Shown: positions 33,044-41,970 of the stretch, piece by piece | Numbering within the stretch: position 1 is the stretch's first letter | Layout: the number at the start of each line of letters is the position of its first letter | From: Gemmatimonadota bacterium | Lineage (GTDB): Bacteria > Gemmatimonadota > Gemmatimonadetes > Gemmatimonadales > Gemmatimonadaceae | Reading direction: 5' to 3' | Length of the DNA: 54,049 nt | Assembly: GCA_021299375.1 (NCBI GenBank) | Contig: JAJTGR010000034.1 | Coordinates: 1 to 54,049 of the forward strand | Made by a program: the position numbers and the translations under genes | Notes under the pieces: model-generated | The model's database searches: none | What the model saw: only the letters and a program-made list of their open reading frames with translations | Told to the model about the DNA's origin: nothing

Positions 33044-34105
33044 TCAGCTGGTGGGCTCGCCGAGCGTCGCCAGATCGATCACGAACCGGTACTTCACGTC
33101 CGACTTGAGCATCCGCTCGTAGGCGGTGTTGACGGCCGCGGCGGCAATGAGTTCGATGTCGGCCGTGATGCCATGCTGGCCGCAAAAGTCCAGCATCTCC
33201 TGTGTTTCGGCGATGCCGCCGATGAGTGACCCGGCCAGGCGACGGCGCTTCATGATGAACGTGAACGCTCCCGGCGCCGGATGCGGCTCGGGGGAGCCAC
33301 CCAGGAGCACCAGCGTCCCATCGAGCGTGAGCAACTGCATCTCGGCCTCGAGATCGTGGGGCGTCCCCACGGTGTCGATGATGAGATGCAGCGAGTTGCG
33401 GAGCGCCTTCATCGCGTCCTTGTCCCGTGACACCACCACCTCGTGTGCGCCGAGGCGGCGGGCGTCCTCGGCCTTGCCGGGGGAGGTGGTCAGCACCACC
33501 ACGTGCGCCCCGAGGGCGTTGGCGAGCTTCACCGCCATGTGCCCCAGCCCGCCGATGCCCACGACGCCCACGCGGCTGCCGGGCCCCACCTTCCATTGCC
33601 GCAGTGGCGACCAGGTGGTGATGCCGGCGCACAGCAGCGGCGCCACCGCGGCCAGCTCGAGGTTGTCCGGGATCCGCAGGACGAAATCCTCGTTGACGAC
33701 GATGGCGGTGGAGTAGCCGCCCTGGGTCGGCCGACCGGTTTCCTTCTCGACGCCGCCGTAGGTGCCGGTCATGCCGTTTTCGCAGTACTGCTCGACACCG
33801 TCCTTGCACGGCACACAATGGCGACAGCTATCGACCATGCAGCCGACACCAACCAGGTCCCCCACCTTCCAGCGGGACACGTCGCCACCAACGGCGGTCA
33901 CCCGGCCCACGATCTCGTGGCCGGGTACCTGCGGGTAGGCGCAGGGGCCCCACTCGCCGCGCACCGTGTGGAGGTCGGAGTGGCAAATGCCACAATACAG
34001 GATCTGGAGCTGGACGTCGCGGGGGCCCACGTCGCGGCGCTCGAAGCGCCAGGGGGCCAGCGGACTGGCCGCATCGAAGGCGGCAATACCGAGGGTTGGG
34101 GGCAT
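33044..34105 (-). CDS. Zinc-dependent NAD(P)-dependent alcohol dehydrogenase (YahK/CAD-like)
   Basis: 353-residue medium-chain dehydrogenase interconverting aldehydes and alcohols. Catalytic zinc ligands are C41 in GICHSDLH and H63 in PGHEIVG; the structural zinc site is DSCRHCVPCKDGVEQYC. The nucleotide fold is GVVGIGGLGHMAVKLA, followed by VVLTTSPGKAEDARRLGA, typical of the cinnamyl-alcohol dehydrogenase/YahK branch that prefers NADPH. The ATG at 34105 gives MPPTLGIAAFDAASPLAPWRFERRD, the normal N-terminus. Another ATG at 34141 is possible. It is divergent from the VPS10-like gene. Confidence 0.93.
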   Translation of the reverse strand: MPPTLGIAAFDAASPLAPWRFERRDVGPRDVQLQILYCGICHSDLHTVRGEWGPCAYPQVPGHEIVGRVTAVGGDVSRWKVGDLVGVGCMVDSCRHCVPCKDGVEQYCENGMTGTYGGVEKETGRPTQGGYSTAIVVNEDFVLRIPDNLELAAVAPLLCAGITTWSPLRQWKVGPGSRVGVVGIGGLGHMAVKLANALGAHVVVLTTSPGKAEDARRLGAHEVVVSRDKDAMKALRNSLHLIIDTVGTPHDLEAEMQLLTLDGTLVLLGGSPEPHPAPGAFTFIMKRRRLAGSLIGGIAETQEMLDFCGQHGITADIELIAAAAVNTAYERMLKSDVKYRFVIDLATLGEPTS

Positions 34106-34174
34106 CTGGTAAACGTGTCGACGGGGCCGCACGTTTTCCATGCGGTAGGTTGCAATCTCACCACTTTCCCCCCC

Positions 34175-37100
34175 ATGACACCGTACCGTTACCTCCCCCA
34201 GCTTCGCACGGCCGCGCTCGGCATCGCCGCACTGGGCGCGCTGGCCCTGACCGGCACCGCCGCGGCCCAGCCGCTCGACTCCGCCACCGTGGCCGGCATG
34301 CGCTGGCGCACCGTCGGTCCGGCCAATTTCATGGGCCGCCTTTCCGACGTCGTCGGCATCCCGAGCCCCTCCAAGACGGTCTTCGTGGCCGCGGCAGGTG
34401 GTGGCATCTGGAAGAGCACCAACAATGGCATCACGTGGCGCCCGGTCTTCGACGACAAGCGTGTCATCTCGATGGGGATGCTCGCCATCGCTCCCAGTGA
34501 CACCCAGCAGGTGTGGGCGGGCACCGGGGAGCCCAACTCGCGCAATTCCATCGAGCCGGGCGGCGGGATCTTCAAGAGCAGCGACGGTGGCTTGACCTGG
34601 AAGGCCATGGGGCTCGAGAAGACCGAGCATATCGGCCGCATCGCGGTGCACCCCACCAACCCGAATGTCGTGTTCGTGGCGGCGCTCGGCGCGGCGTGGC
34701 GCGCCAACCCCGACCGGGGGCTCTACAAGACCACCGATGGCGGCCAGACGTGGAAGCTGGTGAAGTTCATCAGCGACAAGGCCGGTTTCGTCGACGTGGC
34801 CATCCACCCGAAGAACCCCGATATCGTCTTCGCCACCAGCTGGGAGCGTCGGCGCACGCCGTATTCGCTGTTCAGCGGCGGCCCGGGCTCGGCACTCTGG
34901 AAGAGCACCGACGCCGGTGAGACGTGGACGGAGGTGAAGGGCGGCGGCTTCCCCTCCGGCTACAAGGGACGCCTGAGCCTCGACATCAACCTCGCCAACC
35001 CCGACGTCATGTACATGATGATCGAGGCGGCCGAAAACGCCACCGGCCCGATCGTCGGCCAGCGCAGCCCGAAATACAACGGCCTGTACAAGAGCACCGA
35101 CGGCGGCGCGACGTGGGCGCAGATGAACAACATCAACGTGCGGCCGTTCTACTACTCGCAGGTCCGCAGCGATCCGAAGAACCCCAATCGCGTGTACTTC
35201 TCGAGCACCGAGCTGCAGCTCTCGGAAGACGGTGGCAAGACTTCGCGCAACGCCGCGCAGAACGTGCACGTCGACGACCATGGGATCTGGATCGACCCCA
35301 ACGACCCGCAGCGCTGGTTCCTTGCCAACGACGGCGGCATTGCCATCACGTACGATGCGGGAGGCAACTTCCTGCAGCCGCAGAACCTGCCCATCGCCCA
35401 GTTCTACGAAGTCGCGTTCGACATGAACGTGCCGTACAACATCTGCGGCGGCGCCCAGGACAATGGCACGTGGTGCGGTCCCAGCCGCCGTCGTGTGAAC
35501 CAGACGAGCCTCGGCTACTGGTACACCATCTCCGGTGGTGACGGCTTCTATGCCGCCATGGACCCGACGGACCCGAACATCGTCTACGGCGAATCGCAGG
35601 GCGGCAATGCCTCGCGCCTCAACCTCAAGACGGGGGAGCGCTACGCCTTCCAGAAGCCGTCGTGGCAGGCGACGTACAAGCAGTGGGAGGACAGCATCGC
35701 CGTCGTGCGCGGCGACCCGTTGACCCCAGCCACCAGGCCGCAGCTCGCCGCCATCGCGGCGCTGCGCAAGCAGCAGGCCAAGGACTCGGCCGACCTGGCG
35801 ATTCGCTACAACTGGAACACGCCGTTCTTCATCTCGCCGCACAACCCGGCGGTCATCTACTACGCAGGCAACCGCGTGATGAAGTCGAGCAAGCGCGGCG
35901 AGGCGCTGCAGATCATCTCCCCCGACCTGTCGAAGCAGCTCACCGCCAAGCTCGATACGGCGCTGCGGCTGACCGGCGGCATCACGCTCGACGCGACCGG
36001 CGCCGAGACGTACGGCACCGTGGTGGCGCTCGAGGAGAGCCCGGCCAAGCCAGGGCTGCTCTACGCCGGCACCGACGACGGCAATGTCTGGAAGAGCAGC
36101 AATGATGGCGCCACGTGGGAGAACCTGTCGGCGCGCATTCCCGGCCTGCCGAATGGCGGCGAGGTGTATGTCACGCGCATCGAGGCGTCGGCCTTCGACA
36201 CCAATGTGGTGTACGTCGCGTTCGACAATCACCGCAACGGGGACTTCAAGCCGTACCTGTTCATGTCGAAGGATGGCGGCCGGACGTTCACGAGCCTCGC
36301 GAACAACCTGCCTGCCGATGGCAACGGGGACTTCCTGCACGTGGTGCGTGAGGATCCGTCCAACGCCGACGTGCTGTATGTGGGTTCGTCGCTCAGCGTC
36401 TACGCGTCGATCGATCGTGGCGCGACGTGGACGAAGTTCGCCGCGGGGTTGCCCAGCGTACCGGTGTACGACCTGCAGATCCACCCGCGCGACAAGGAAC
36501 TCATCGCCGCGACGCACGGGCGCGGCTTCTGGATCGTGGATGTGGCGCCGCTGCAGCAGATGACGAAGACCGTCGCGGCCAAGCCGGTGCACTTGTTCGC
36601 ACCCCGGACGGCGTTCCAGTGGGGTGAGGAGCCGCTCCGCGGTGCCAGCGGCAATGGCAACGCCCAGGGCTTCTTCGCGACGCCCAATCCACCGTACGCG
36701 GCGAGCATCTCGTATCGCATCACGCAGGCCGGCTCGCCGGCGCGCATCAGCATCGTGAATGCGATCGGGGATACGGTGTCCACCCTCACCGGCCCCGGTG
36801 GCGTGGGGCTGCACACGGTGACGTGGGCCTACGCGCTCACCGGACGTCCGGCGGCGCGGGCTCCGCTCTCGCCAAGCGAGAAGCGCGACAGCATCCTGCG
36901 GGCGGTGCGCATGCCGCAGGTGCTCGACTCCCTGGCCAAGGCCAAGTACGACAGCACGGCGTTGTCGCTCGCTCGGCAGCTGCTCAACCCGCCGACCGGG
37001 GGCTTCAACTTCGGCCGCGGCGGCGGTGGCGGCGGTGGCCGTGGCGCGCAGACGCCGTGCGAGCGGCCGCTTACGCAATGGGACGCGTTCTGTGCCCGTC

Positions 37101-37441
37101 CGGCTGAAGCCACGCCGCGTCCGGCCGCGGCCGGCAGTGGCGGTGCGGGCGGCGGGGAAGGGATGGCGCAGCTGCAGGAGCGCGCCGCGCAGCTGCAGGG
37201 CGCGGCCAGCAACCCGGCGGTGCGGAAGGTGTTCGAGTTGATCGGCCTGCCGGTGCCCGCCCAGGGTGGCCGTGGCGGATTCGGTGGCTTCGGTGGCGGC
37301 GGTGGGACCGCGACGACCGGCGACTTCGGGGTCGTTCTGCAGATCGGCAACACCATCCAGAAGCAGACGCTGCGCGTGGAGAATGTGGGCGGCTCGGGTG
37401 GTGGCAATCCGTTCGGCTTCTTCGACGACATCGACGGCTGA
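34175..37441 (+). CDS. Second secreted VPS10/sortilin-like BNR-repeat protein, Gly-rich C-terminus
   Basis: 1088-residue exported protein with a signal peptide ending LTGTAAAQ. About ten BNR motifs (KSTNNGITWRP, KSSDGGLTWKA, KTTDGGQTWKL, KSTDGGATWAQ, MSKDGGRTFTS and others) form the propeller. From about residue 800 an Ig-like region begins, and the tail carries glycine-rich runs (FGRGGGGGGGRGAQTP; GGRGGFGGFGGGGG). The first 60 residues of the mature part (GMRWRTVGPANFMGRLSDVVG) match the paralogue at 6429 (LRLRSVGPASMSGRVVDM). No Shine-Dalgarno; TAGGTT lies 23 bases upstream. Enzymatic activity is unproven, and these proteins are often mislabelled glycosyl hydrolases. A strong hairpin follows at 37467. 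Confidence 0.9.
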   Translation: MTPYRYLPQLRTAALGIAALGALALTGTAAAQPLDSATVAGMRWRTVGPANFMGRLSDVVGIPSPSKTVFVAAAGGGIWKSTNNGITWRPVFDDKRVISMGMLAIAPSDTQQVWAGTGEPNSRNSIEPGGGIFKSSDGGLTWKAMGLEKTEHIGRIAVHPTNPNVVFVAALGAAWRANPDRGLYKTTDGGQTWKLVKFISDKAGFVDVAIHPKNPDIVFATSWERRRTPYSLFSGGPGSALWKSTDAGETWTEVKGGGFPSGYKGRLSLDINLANPDVMYMMIEAAENATGPIVGQRSPKYNGLYKSTDGGATWAQMNNINVRPFYYSQVRSDPKNPNRVYFSSTELQLSEDGGKTSRNAAQNVHVDDHGIWIDPNDPQRWFLANDGGIAITYDAGGNFLQPQNLPIAQFYEVAFDMNVPYNICGGAQDNGTWCGPSRRRVNQTSLGYWYTISGGDGFYAAMDPTDPNIVYGESQGGNASRLNLKTGERYAFQKPSWQATYKQWEDSIAVVRGDPLTPATRPQLAAIAALRKQQAKDSADLAIRYNWNTPFFISPHNPAVIYYAGNRVMKSSKRGEALQIISPDLSKQLTAKLDTALRLTGGITLDATGAETYGTVVALEESPAKPGLLYAGTDDGNVWKSSNDGATWENLSARIPGLPNGGEVYVTRIEASAFDTNVVYVAFDNHRNGDFKPYLFMSKDGGRTFTSLANNLPADGNGDFLHVVREDPSNADVLYVGSSLSVYASIDRGATWTKFAAGLPSVPVYDLQIHPRDKELIAATHGRGFWIVDVAPLQQMTKTVAAKPVHLFAPRTAFQWGEEPLRGASGNGNAQGFFATPNPPYAASISYRITQAGSPARISIVNAIGDTVSTLTGPGGVGLHTVTWAYALTGRPAARAPLSPSEKRDSILRAVRMPQVLDSLAKAKYDSTALSLARQLLNPPTGGFNFGRGGGGGGGRGAQTPCERPLTQWDAFCARPAEATPRPAAAGSGGAGGGEGMAQLQERAAQLQGAASNPAVRKVFELIGLPVPAQGGRGGFGGFGGGGGTATTGDFGVVLQIGNTIQKQTLRVENVGGSGGGNPFGFFDDIDG

Positions 37442-37466
37442 TCGCCGGCACGGCCTGACACGCGGG

Positions 37467-37504
37467 GACGCGGGCGTCGACGGAGCATCGTCGGCGCCCG
37501 CGTC
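37467..37504 (+). terminator. 16-bp near-perfect hairpin after the VPS10-like gene
   Basis: 37467-37482 pairs with 37489-37504 over 16 bp (outer GACGCGGGCG / CGCCCGCGTC, inner CGACG / CGTCG) with a single T-G wobble and a six-base loop. It starts 26 bp past the stop. No T-tract is visible. Confidence 0.68.
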
Positions 37505-37613
37505 GTCGTTCGGCCAACGCTCAGGCACCGTCGTCCGGAGAACCTTTCGGCACCCTGCGGTGTCCTATCGGCATCGCCTGCCGCCGCCGATCCCTCCTTG
37601 CCCTGAGCCTGCC

Positions 37614-38168
37614 GTGCTGTCTCGCCCCCTGCTGTTCGTCGCCGCCCTGGTCGCCGCGGCCTCGTGTGTCCGCGCCCCGGCGCGACTGGCGCAGCCGGCG
37701 CAGCGCGACCAACTCTACAGCCAGCTGATCGGCAGCTGGCAGGGCACGCTGGAGTACAAGGACTATCAGGATTCGACGCGGCGCGTCACGCTCCCCACGC
37801 GGCTCAAGGTGCTGCCGGCACCGGACCGCGACGGTCTGGAGCTGCAGTTCACGTACGACGACGGCCCAGGGACGACCGTGCAGAGCACCAGCCATTGGCA
37901 TTTCGACCGGGCGCTCGAGGATGCCGAGTGGGGGAGTGCGCGCGACAGCGCCCTGCAGGCGTTTACCGTCACGGCGCGTGAGGGGGGGCAGCGCGGCACC
38001 CCGATCCGTCTGGTGCTCGAGGGGCAGGGGGCCGACGATGACCGTCCGGCACGGATCCGCGAAACGCTCGAAGTGTCGGCGGGCGCGGTGCGGCTCACCA
38101 AGGAGACCCAGTTCGAGGGGGCGTCGTTCGCGTTCCGGCACGCCTACACGCTCCGGCGGGCGGAGTAG
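37614..38168 (+). CDS. Hypothetical exported protein or lipoprotein
   Basis: About 184 residues from a GTG at 37614. The N-terminus LSRPLLFVAALVAAASC resembles a lipoprotein signal with C near residue 18. The mature part looks like a small beta-barrel: LIGSWQGTLEYKDYQDSTRRVTLPTRLKVL, LELQFTYDDGPGTTVQSTSHWHF and a final FEGASFAFRHAYTLRR strand. I recognise no named family. The frame is open to 37266 but overlaps the previous gene and its terminator. It is probably transcribed alone. Confidence 0.62.
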   Translation: MLSRPLLFVAALVAAASCVRAPARLAQPAQRDQLYSQLIGSWQGTLEYKDYQDSTRRVTLPTRLKVLPAPDRDGLELQFTYDDGPGTTVQSTSHWHFDRALEDAEWGSARDSALQAFTVTAREGGQRGTPIRLVLEGQGADDDRPARIRETLEVSAGAVRLTKETQFEGASFAFRHAYTLRRAE

Positions 38169-38192
38169 CAGCGGCCATGCGGTGCCCCGCCG

Positions 38193-38999
38193 TCAGGCGA
38201 GGTGCCACTCCCGCAGGATCTGGTCGAGATCGAGGTCGGGCGCCAGAAAGCAGCCGTGGCCGTGCCCCTCGAGTATCCGCATCGTGGCCTGCGGCGCCCG
38301 CGACGACATGAAGCGCGCCTCGCGTACGGACGGGATGAGGTGATCCTGGTCGGCCGCCAGATACAGGGTGGGCACGCGCAAGCCGGCGAGGTGCGGTCGC
38401 ATGTCGTACCGGGTGAGGATGTGCAGCCGGTTCAGGTAGCCGTGCTTGGTCGTCGCCGACGTCAGCAGCAGGAACCTCGCAATCTCCTCCGTGTGCGTGT
38501 GCGGCGAGTGCAGGCGCCAGGCGGTCAGGCGTCGCACCAGTTGCATCGCGCGCCACGGGATCAGCGAGATCCCGGCGATGGCGGCGTGCAGCTTGAGGGT
38601 GGGGGAAATCCGTGAGAACGAGTTGAGGATCACCAGGCGCGCCACGCGATGCGGGTGCGCCAGCGCAAAGCTCATGGCCAGCGCGCCGCCGAACGACTCG
38701 CCCACGACCACCGCGGGTGTACCGTCCGGTACCACGCGGTCGAGGTGGCGCGCGACATCCGCCACCAGCGTCTCCATGCGGCGGGCTTCGTCGCGCAGGC
38801 GGAACGTGATGACCCGAAAACGCAGCGCGAGCGTTCGGGCCTGGCGATAGAATAGGAGGCCGGTGCCATCGAGGCCGGGAATGTAGATGAGCGGAGGACC
38901 CTCGCCCTGCACATGCAGGCGGGCGGGATCGGGCGCGGCGGTGGGGTCCGCCTCACTGGCGGAGGGAGCGGCTGATGATGGAGACGGCATCTGGGACAT
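38193..38999 (-). CDS. Alpha/beta hydrolase
   Basis: 268-residue soluble serine hydrolase. PLIYIPGLDGTGLLFYRQ holds the oxyanion hole, AVVVGESFGGALAMSFAL the nucleophile elbow (S102), TLYLAADQDHLIP the acid and GHGHGCFLAPD the base. The first 25 residues (Ser/Ala/Pro rich) are probably disordered or partly untranslated: the ATG at 38999 overlaps by 25 bp the 5' end of the divergent acyltransferase, so a later start is possible. The fold suits esterase or thioesterase activity; substrate unknown. Confidence 0.85.
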   Translation of the reverse strand: MSQMPSPSSAAPSASEADPTAAPDPARLHVQGEGPPLIYIPGLDGTGLLFYRQARTLALRFRVITFRLRDEARRMETLVADVARHLDRVVPDGTPAVVVGESFGGALAMSFALAHPHRVARLVILNSFSRISPTLKLHAAIAGISLIPWRAMQLVRRLTAWRLHSPHTHTEEIARFLLLTSATTKHGYLNRLHILTRYDMRPHLAGLRVPTLYLAADQDHLIPSVREARFMSSRAPQATMRILEGHGHGCFLAPDLDLDQILREWHLA

Positions 39000-39697
39000 G
39001 GCAACGCGGTGCCCGGTTCGTGTGGGCCGTGGTGTCGATCATCCTGCTGGAAACGGTGCTGCTTGGCACGGCAATGCTTCCGGTGATCCTGCTGCTGCAG
39101 GTGGCGTTGAACTGGAACGCGCCGCCGTGGATGCGGGTGGCGCTTCTCGCGTTCGCGTTCGTGCCGCTGTACCTGCTCTTCGCCTTCGCCCTGCTCGTCT
39201 ACTCCGCGGTGGCCACCCGGCTCCTGGGCTGGCGGACGCCCGAGGGGGTGGAGCTGCCGATTGCCGATTTCAGCTGGCCAGTGCTGGACTGGGGCCGCTA
39301 CCTCATGACGATACACGTCGTGCGCGTGTTTGCCGGGCCGGCGTTCCGCTCCACCACGTTCTGGAGCTGGTACATGCGCCTGAACGGGGCGCGCCTCGGG
39401 CGGCTGGTGTGGGTGAACAGCCTGGCGCTGATGGACCACAACCTGCTCGAGTTCGGTGACGGCGTTGTCATCGGGTCGGATGCGCATGTGTCAGGGCACA
39501 TCGTGGAGCGGGGACTTCTCAAGACCGCGCGGGTCCGGCTCGGTGCCGGCACCGTCATTGGCGTCGGCTGCGTGATCGGCATTGGTGTGCAGAGCGGTGC
39601 AGGAGCCCAGGTGGGACCGCTCAGCGTGGTGCCGAAGTTCGCCGAGTTGGAGGCCGGCGCGTCGTATCTGGGGGTGCCGGTGCACCGCATCCACTAG
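38975..39697 (+). CDS. Membrane protein with left-handed beta-helix acyltransferase domain
   Basis: 240 residues. Two N-terminal helices (FVWAVVSIILLETVLLGTAMLPVILLLQV; ALLAFAFVPLYLLFAFALLVYS) anchor a C-terminal hexapeptide-repeat region. There, LEFGDGVVIGSDAHVSGHI, VRLGAGTVIGVGCVIGIGVQSGAGAQVGPLSVV and ASYLGVPV show the I/V-G-x4 periodicity of LbH acyl- or acetyltransferases. It resembles membrane-linked LbH modules found beside lipid or non-ribosomal genes. The 5' end overlaps the divergent hydrolase, and no ribosome-binding site is seen, so the start is uncertain. It may act with the adjacent hydrolase on an acylated product. Confidence 0.75.
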   Translation: MMETASGTWQRGARFVWAVVSIILLETVLLGTAMLPVILLLQVALNWNAPPWMRVALLAFAFVPLYLLFAFALLVYSAVATRLLGWRTPEGVELPIADFSWPVLDWGRYLMTIHVVRVFAGPAFRSTTFWSWYMRLNGARLGRLVWVNSLALMDHNLLEFGDGVVIGSDAHVSGHIVERGLLKTARVRLGAGTVIGVGCVIGIGVQSGAGAQVGPLSVVPKFAELEAGASYLGVPVHRIH

Positions 39698-39727
39698 ATT
39701 CCCGCCCGGCATTCATCGAGGACGTTC

Positions 39728-40258
39728 GTGCGCGAATATCGCTTCCAGGCCACTTCCGATACCGTCGAAGCGCTGCGCCGCCTGCGCGGCGCCTGGCGCG
39801 GCATGGCCGTCGCCGATCATGAGATCACCATCGTGCTGCGGGACGGCCAGGCCGTGCGGGTCGCGCTCGACACCGCCGACGTCGAAGGACTGTTCGACGC
39901 CTACCGGATCCGCGCCGAGGTCGAGACGTCGCCCGGCGTGTTCGGGGTGCCCGTCGAGGACTTCATCGGCGACGGCAACGACGTCGTGCTCTTCACCGGG
40001 GTCACGTGGAGTGAACCGCATGGTGCGGTGAAGGCCGAGGGGCTTGCCGAGGGGTCGGCGATGCACTTCTCGGGGCATCCGGGGCAGCTCTCGGAGAGCG
40101 CCGAGGTGGTGTGCGTGACCACCGACGCCTTCGTGGTGGCGTCGTCGGCCGGGCGCGGCCTGCTCATCCGCACGGGACTGCGCCCGGGCACCCTCGACGT
40201 GGAGCGTCACCCTGACAAGGTCCGTGCCTTTCTCATCGAGCGCGGCTACGAGGGCTAG
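39728..40258 (+). CDS. Conserved-looking hypothetical protein
   Basis: 176 residues from GTG 39728, with GAGG at a fair distance. I do not recognise a family. Predicted mixed alpha/beta: an N-terminal helix (ATSDTVEALRRLRGAWRGM), strands EITIVLRDGQAVRVALDT and VEDFIGDGNDVVLFTGVTWSEP, and a later SAEVVCVTTDAFVVAS. No signal peptide or membrane segment. Codon use matches its neighbours. It starts 30 bp after the LbH gene and could be in the same transcript. It ends 18 bp before the convergent ChaN stop. Confidence 0.7.
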   Translation: MREYRFQATSDTVEALRRLRGAWRGMAVADHEITIVLRDGQAVRVALDTADVEGLFDAYRIRAEVETSPGVFGVPVEDFIGDGNDVVLFTGVTWSEPHGAVKAEGLAEGSAMHFSGHPGQLSESAEVVCVTTDAFVVASSAGRGLLIRTGLRPGTLDVERHPDKVRAFLIERGYEG

Positions 40259-40276
40259 GGCGCAGGACGGGCGCGC

Positions 40277-41224
40277 TCACTTGGGTGCACGTGTGAAGAG
40301 CAGGTAGTCGGCCTTGTCGGTGTGTGGCGCGATGTCGGGGCGGGACAGGTCGGGCACGGGGATGGCCGACAGCACCACCGACGCGGCCTTGGGCGCCCGG
40401 CGGCGCGCCCGCTCGGCGGTGCCGAGGCCGTAGTCGCTGTGGAAAGCGCCGTCCACATGAAAGACCACGGTGCCGGCCGGGGCACGCCGCCACGCCTCGG
40501 CAATGGCTTCGCCCATCGCCTCATCCTTGACGCACTGCGCCTCGTAGAAGCGGTCGGTCATCTGCGCCATCGCGGCCGCGTCGGCGGCTGACGGCGGGCC
40601 ACCGCCGGCGCCGTGCCCCTTCATCGTTTCGGCGAAGCGCGTGTAGTACGCATCCTTGGGGCAGATGTGCTCGCCGGCCATGAAGCGCCTGTCCGCCGCG
40701 TTGAGTGTGTCCAGCAGCACGAGGCCGCGGCGGCTCACGGCGCTGGCGAGGCGGCGCGGCACGTTGGCGGCAACCACGGGCCAGCCGCGTACGCGGGCCA
40801 GCTCCACCATCGGGCGATAGTCCGTGGTGTAGTGCTCCCACGGCCGGGAACCGGCGAGGAAGTGCGCCTCGGAGATCGTGCCGGCGAGGTACTGGTCGAG
40901 CATGGGCTGCACATCGCGCTCGAACATCTCGAGCGTCACGATCACGTGGGACCGGCGCTCACCCAGAGCCGCCAGCACCGCGTGCTCGGCGGCATGGGTG
41001 GCCGGATCATTGTGCTGCTCGCCGAAGAACACGAGGTCGTTCGACGCGATCGTGTTGGCGAACTGTGCGAAACTCACGAAGCGCTTGGCCTTCGTGTCGT
41101 AGACCCGCAGGGCCGCTGGCGCCTCGGCCGGCGCGCGCACCGCGCGCCCGCCCGACGCGCACGCGGTGGAGACCAGTGCGAGGGCGCCGAGCAGGGCGGT
41201 ACGGAGGAGGGGCGAAGTGATCAT
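40277..41224 (-). CDS. ChaN-family (iron-regulated) lipoprotein
   Basis: 315-residue exported protein of the ChaN fold, in which some members bind haem. Evidence: an N-terminal signal ending STAC (candidate lipidation at C22), FFGEQHNDPATHAAEHAVLAALGERR, SRPWEHYTTDYRPMVELARVRGWPVVAANVPR, and the C-terminal VVFHVDGAFHSDYGLGT. The HVDGxxHxxxGLGT motif is typical of the family. TAACTT ends five bases before the ATG, so the transcript is probably leaderless. It is divergent from the DUF969 operon. Haem or metal binding is family knowledge, not shown here. Confidence 0.88.
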   Translation of the reverse strand: MITSPLLRTALLGALALVSTACASGGRAVRAPAEAPAALRVYDTKAKRFVSFAQFANTIASNDLVFFGEQHNDPATHAAEHAVLAALGERRSHVIVTLEMFERDVQPMLDQYLAGTISEAHFLAGSRPWEHYTTDYRPMVELARVRGWPVVAANVPRRLASAVSRRGLVLLDTLNAADRRFMAGEHICPKDAYYTRFAETMKGHGAGGGPPSAADAAAMAQMTDRFYEAQCVKDEAMGEAIAEAWRRAPAGTVVFHVDGAFHSDYGLGTAERARRRAPKAASVVLSAIPVPDLSRPDIAPHTDKADYLLFTRAPK

Positions 41225-41229
41225 CCCCT

Positions 41230-41235
41230 AAGTTA
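41230..41235 (-). promoter_or_regulatory. Leaderless-type -10 (TAACTT) of the ChaN gene
   Basis: On the minus strand TAACTT is followed by AGGGG and the ATG at 41224. Confidence 0.5.
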
Positions 41236-41255
41236 CCCCGGACGGGTTCGGGCGG

Positions 41256-41261
41256 TATCGT
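41256..41261 (+). promoter_or_regulatory. Leaderless-type -10 (TATCGT) of the DUF969 operon
   Basis: TATCGT is followed by seven bases (GGTCGAC) and the ATG at 41269. If used, the upstream GTG at 41260 cannot be the start. Confidence 0.45.
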
Positions 41262-41268
41262 GGTCGAC

Positions 41269-41970
41269 ATGCTTCCCCTGATCGGCATCCTCATCGTCAT
41301 CGTCGGCTTCGCGCTGCGCCTCAATGCCCTCCTGGTGGTGACCCTGGCCGGCCTCGCCACCGGCATGGCGAGCGGCCTGTCGCTGCCCGACGTCATCGCC
41401 GCCTTCGGCAAGGCGTTCATCGAGAGCCGCTACATCGCCATCGTCTGGCTCGCGTTGCCGGTCATCGGGTTGGCCGAGCGCTCGGGACTCAAGGAACGCG
41501 CGCGGGAGGTCATCCGGCAGCTGCAGGCGGCCACGGCGGGGCGCGTGCTGCTCGTGTATCTCGCGCTGCGGCAGGCCACGTCGGCGCTGGGGCTGGTGTC
41601 TCTTGGCGGGCACGCCCAGATGGTTCGGCCTCTGGTGGCTCCCATGGCGGAGGGGGCCGCGGAGAACGTGCATGGCGACCTGCCGGCGCCAACGCGTGAG
41701 CGCATCAAGGCCATGGCCGCCGCCAGCGACAACGTGGGCATGTTCTTCGGCGAAGATGTGTTCGTGGCGATCGGCTCCATCCTGCTCATTCGCGGCTTCC
41801 TCGAGCAGAACGGCATCCTCGTCGAACCGCTGCTGCTGGCGCGGTGGGCCATCCCCACGGCCCTGGTGGCCTTCGCCATCCATGGTACGCGTGTGCTGCG
41901 GCTCGACCGGCAGGTGCGCGAGCAGGTCGCCGCCGCCCGGGCTGAACAGGCCACGGAGGGCGGCGCATGA
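41269..41970 (+). CDS. DUF969-family membrane protein (putative transporter half)
   Basis: About 233-residue inner-membrane protein: LIGILIVIVGFALRLNALLVVTLAGLATGMASG, YIAIVWLALPVIGLAERSG, and SILLIRGFLEQNGILVEPLLLARWAIPTALVAFAIHG. The pattern fits DUF969, always paired with DUF979. The ATG at 41269 is preferred over GTG 41260 because of the -10-like box. Its TGA overlaps the DUF979 ATG by four bases. The two hydrophobic proteins probably form one permease. My recollection that such pairs sit beside pyroglutamyl peptidase genes in some Firmicutes suggests a small peptide or amino-acid substrate; that is not shown here. Confidence 0.86.
   Translation: MLPLIGILIVIVGFALRLNALLVVTLAGLATGMASGLSLPDVIAAFGKAFIESRYIAIVWLALPVIGLAERSGLKERAREVIRQLQAATAGRVLLVYLALRQATSALGLVSLGGHAQMVRPLVAPMAEGAAENVHGDLPAPTRERIKAMAAASDNVGMFFGEDVFVAIGSILLIRGFLEQNGILVEPLLLARWAIPTALVAFAIHGTRVLRLDRQVREQVAAARAEQATEGGA

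Noticed and set aside
33044-37528. A 1494-codon open frame on the minus strand spanning the alcohol dehydrogenase and the VPS10-like gene.
   Set aside because: Only the last 353 codons are a real gene. The rest is the GC-rich antisense frame of the VPS10-like gene and has no family features.
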